Origin: VBAS01 sp963773465
GTDB lineage: Bacteria > Bacteroidota > Bacteroidia > Chitinophagales > Chitinophagaceae
Direction: 5' to 3'
Assembly (NCBI GenBank): GCA_963773465.1
Contig: CAVZBF010000004.1
Coordinates: forward strand, 1,736,001 to 1,800,000
DNA: 64,000 nt
Shown: positions 61,789-64,000 of the stretch, one piece after another
Numbering within the stretch: position 1 is the stretch's first letter
Layout of the letters: the number at the start of each line of letters is the position of its first letter
Notes under the pieces: generated by a model
Databases searched by the model: none
What the model was told of the DNA's origin: nothing
What the model saw: only the letters and a program-made list of their open reading frames with translations
Position numbers and translations under genes: made by a program

Positions 61789-63102
61789 ATGAAAATGAAA
61801 AACCTTTATAGCTTTCTCCTCGTGGTAGCGACAACACTAGCGCTGACCAGTTGCGGAATCTTTGGAAAGAAGAACAGCAAAGGTAGTACTCTGCCTAATG
61901 ACGGCCAGGTGCATGGTATTGCGCCAGGCAGCAAGTACGTTTTGCCAAAACCTCCTGGTATGGTTTACATACCACAGGGAACTTTCCATATGGGCCCCAG
62001 CGATGAGGATCCTGCTTATGCATTCAGTGTAAGGAATCGCTCTATCTCTATCAGCGGTTTTTGGATGGATGCTACTGAAGTTACCAATAATGAATATCGC
62101 CAGTTTGTATATTGGGTCCGTGACTCAGTAACTGCTGCCGAATTAAAATACGTTAAACAAGGAACCGACGGAAACGAATACATTGACTGGCAAAAAATGA
62201 AAACCGTTAAATGGAACGATCCTAAATTCCTTGAGCAGTTAGGTCAAACAAGTTTGATACTTCCTCCCGATGACAGGATTTTCGGGAAGATTGAACTGGA
62301 CCCAAGAAAAATAATCTATCACTCAAAAGTGTTTGATCTTAAAGAAGCTGCTAAAAGAGAAAATGCAAGTCAGCCGCGTTCAAAATTTATCATCGAAAAG
62401 AAAACTCCAATTTATCCTGACACTTTGGTTTGGATAAGAGACTTTGCATATTCTTATAATGAGCCGATGACCAAGCGATATTTCAACCACCCTGCATTTG
62501 GAAATTACCCGGTTGTTGGAGTAAACTGGCATATGGCCACTGCATTTTGTGAGTGGAGCACGCATTATTTAAATTCCTTCCTTAATTCTAAAAACAGACC
62601 ACAGGAATCTGATTTCCGCCTGCCTACTGAAGGGCAGTGGGAATATGCGGCTCGTGGTGGTCGTTCACAATCTATGTTCCCCTGGGGTAACTATTACCTG
62701 AGAAATAAGAAAGGTTGTTTAATGGCAAACTTTAAACCAGGCCGTGGTAACTATCCTGAGGATGGGGGCTTCTATACAGTAAGAGCCGATGCTTATTGGC
62801 CAAATGATTTTGGACTTTATAATATGGCCGGTAATGTTGCAGAATGGACATCATCAATTTTTTATGAAGGTTCTTTCACCTTCCAACATGATATGAACCC
62901 CGATGTTCGCTGGAATGCAAAAGAATCTGATCCTCCCCTGATGAAGAGAAAAGTGATTCGCGGTGGAGGTTGGAAAGATGTTGGCTATTACCTGCAAACA
63001 GGAACCCGCACATATGAGTACCAGGATTCAACCAAGTCTTATATAGGATTCCGCAGGGTAATCGATTTACCAGCTGCACCGCAAAAGGGCCGCAAAAAAT
63101 AA
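61789..63102 (+). CDS. gldK: Gliding motility/type IX secretion lipoprotein GldK
   Basis: The ATG at 61789 (MKMKNLYSFLLVVATTLALT) gives 437 aa with lipobox LTSC (Cys near residue 22). The body is a formylglycine-generating-enzyme-like (FGE-sulfatase) domain: GMVYIPQGTFHMGPSD near residue 60, EVTNNEYRQFVYWVRDS near 100, PVVGVNWHMATAFCEW near 240 and RLPTEGQWEYAARGG near 275, ending with KVIRGGGWKD and YIGFRR. GldK forms the periplasmic ring of the T9SS/gliding machine with GldN, associated with the outer membrane. It is followed by gldL after 95 bases. Confidence 0.93.
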   Translation: MKMKNLYSFLLVVATTLALTSCGIFGKKNSKGSTLPNDGQVHGIAPGSKYVLPKPPGMVYIPQGTFHMGPSDEDPAYAFSVRNRSISISGFWMDATEVTNNEYRQFVYWVRDSVTAAELKYVKQGTDGNEYIDWQKMKTVKWNDPKFLEQLGQTSLILPPDDRIFGKIELDPRKIIYHSKVFDLKEAAKRENASQPRSKFIIEKKTPIYPDTLVWIRDFAYSYNEPMTKRYFNHPAFGNYPVVGVNWHMATAFCEWSTHYLNSFLNSKNRPQESDFRLPTEGQWEYAARGGRSQSMFPWGNYYLRNKKGCLMANFKPGRGNYPEDGGFYTVRADAYWPNDFGLYNMAGNVAEWTSSIFYEGSFTFQHDMNPDVRWNAKESDPPLMKRKVIRGGGWKDVGYYLQTGTRTYEYQDSTKSYIGFRRVIDLPAAPQKGRKK

Positions 63103-63197
63103 GTAGAGGACAATATCTGCTTTGTTTTTGCGTCTTACTTCCAAAACTGACTTACCAAACTTGTACAATCTTTAATAACCTATAAAACGAGCCTTTT

Positions 63198-64000
63198 ATG
63201 CTATTCTTTAAAACACAACGAGGTCAGGTAGTCCTCAACTTTATTTTCGCATTCTTTGCTGCCGTAGTAATTCTCGGGGCATTATTTAAAATTCGTCACT
63301 GGCCTCTTGCCGATGAAATGATCACAATTGGTCTTTTATCAGAGGTAATTGTGTTCTTAGTGATGGCCTTTATGGTTCCTCCTCCTGAAGAACCACATTG
63401 GCAACGTTATTTCCCTGATATCAATTTGCATCCTGACATTGATCCAAACTTTAAACCAACTCCGCTTACATTACCTGGTTCTACCGGTAACCCGGCTTTG
63501 ACGAAACTGGAAGATATGCTGTCAGCAGCTGATATTACTCCTGTTAATCTTGGTCGCCTGGGCGAGAACTTTAAAAAGCTTGGAACAACTGTAGATAAAA
63601 TGAGCGACGTTAGCGATGCTATTTCAGCTACTAACGATTACTCTGCTAAAACCCGTGAAGCAGCTGTTGCTCTCGGTCAAATGAAAGAAGCTTATGTGAG
63701 TGCATCAAACTCAGCGCAAAGTTTCAATAACGCTGCAGAAGGCACTAAGCAGTTTCATGAGCAGGTACAAGTGCTCACTAAAAATCTTTCTTCATTAAAT
63801 ACTATTTACGAACTGGAACTCCAGGATACCAACAATCACCTGAAAGCAATGAACAGGTTTTACAATAACCTGGTACAGGCTTCAGATGCTATGTCAGGCA
63901 GTGTGGATGATGCTAAAAAAGCACATGACCAGATTGCAACACTGGCAGGAAATCTTGGTAAACTGAACCAGATCTATGGTAATATGCTTAGCGCAATGCA
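63198..64000 (+). CDS. gldL: Gliding motility/type IX secretion inner membrane protein GldL (3' truncated by window edge)
   Basis: The frame starts ATG 63198 (MLFFKTQRGQVVLNFIFAFF) and stays open to the window end, 267 codons visible. Two membrane spans (about residues 13-30 and 42-60) include FKIRHWPLADEM, the GldL segment with the membrane-embedded acidic residue, and EVIVFLVMAFMVPPPEEPHW follows. The remainder is helical, Asn/Ala-rich and probably coiled-coil (TIYELELQDTNNHLKAMNRF). GldL with GldM forms the proton-driven motor of gliding and T9SS. gldM and gldN would lie to the right. Confidence 0.93.
   Translation, partial: MLFFKTQRGQVVLNFIFAFFAAVVILGALFKIRHWPLADEMITIGLLSEVIVFLVMAFMVPPPEEPHWQRYFPDINLHPDIDPNFKPTPLTLPGSTGNPALTKLEDMLSAADITPVNLGRLGENFKKLGTTVDKMSDVSDAISATNDYSAKTREAAVALGQMKEAYVSASNSAQSFNNAAEGTKQFHEQVQVLTKNLSSLNTIYELELQDTNNHLKAMNRFYNNLVQASDAMSGSVDDAKKAHDQIATLAGNLGKLNQIYGNMLSAM

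Noticed and set aside
1..64000. Prophage, integrative element or insertion sequence
   Set aside because: No integrase, transposase, capsid or conjugation gene was seen; the only mobile-like features are short repeats.

Overview
The window looks like a chromosomal segment of a Bacteroidota bacterium, most likely a Chitinophagaceae-type Sphingobacteriia relative. The support is a SusC/SusD pair, gldK-gldL (gliding/type IX secretion) at the right edge, a CrtI/CrtB/Idi/CrtZ/CrtY carotenoid operon, a DUF4271-hemD pair, TAnnTTTG-type promoter elements, no obvious Shine-Dalgarno sequences, and moderate A+T-rich coding. No phage, insertion sequence, integrase or CRISPR array is visible.

Layout. (1) 1-11009: exopolysaccharide/capsule cluster with two de-N-acetylase + formyltransferase pairs (each overlapping by ATGA), three glycosyltransferases (one frameshifted), an asparagine-synthase-like amidotransferase, a CpsB-type phosphatase, and a convergent membrane protein broken by three frameshifts. 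(2) 11225-17623: a nested palindromic repeat, then a CarH/LitR-like MerR-B12 photoreceptor regulator, an ECF sigma factor and crtI-crtB-idi-crtZ-crtY (crtZ frameshifted). (3) 17655-20587: a small membrane protein, xylA and a Gfo/Idh oxidoreductase. (4) 20595-30803 (minus): an eight-gene sugar-acid operon read from an AraC regulator through an FGGY gluconokinase-like kinase, RraA-like, enolase-superfamily, BASS transporter, RraA-like, enolase-superfamily and Gfo/Idh genes. Most of the enzymes carry Tat or Sec export signals. A DJ-1/PfpI gene follows. (5) 30994-40990 (plus, divergent): SusC, SusD, an IlvD/Edd aldonate dehydratase, a lipoprotein lactonase, a FAH-family enzyme and a GntP permease, together resembling a Weimberg-like oxidative sugar route. 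(6) 41106-46595: a small conserved protein, tRNA-Arg(CCG), a cysteine-rich protein, a btuB-like receptor behind a cobalamin riboswitch, and a second TonB receptor. (7) 46801-61649: amino-acid permease + PLP lyase, a BNR lipoprotein, TolC + HlyD, gpsA, hemW, a frameshifted POTRA/barrel protein, DUF4271, hemD and an SSP411/YyaL-like protein. (8) 61736-64000: gldK and the start of gldL.

How the parts work together. Regions 4 and 5 share a divergent control region and look like one sugar-acid regulon. SusCD brings a ligand into the periplasm. Tat- and Sec-exported oxidoreductase, dehydratases and RraA-fold enzymes may process it there, and BASS/GntP carriers would import the products. The carotenoid operon is probably light/B12 controlled, and B12 uptake is encoded in the same window behind a riboswitch.

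Two sequence-level themes cut across the regions. Six apparent frameshifts in four genes are all of the extra-base type, which could be pseudogenization or a systematic sequence error. Intergenic DNA contains many short-period (7-, 9- and 10-bp) and palindromic repeats, one of which lies inside the hemW coding region and one inside the riboswitch.
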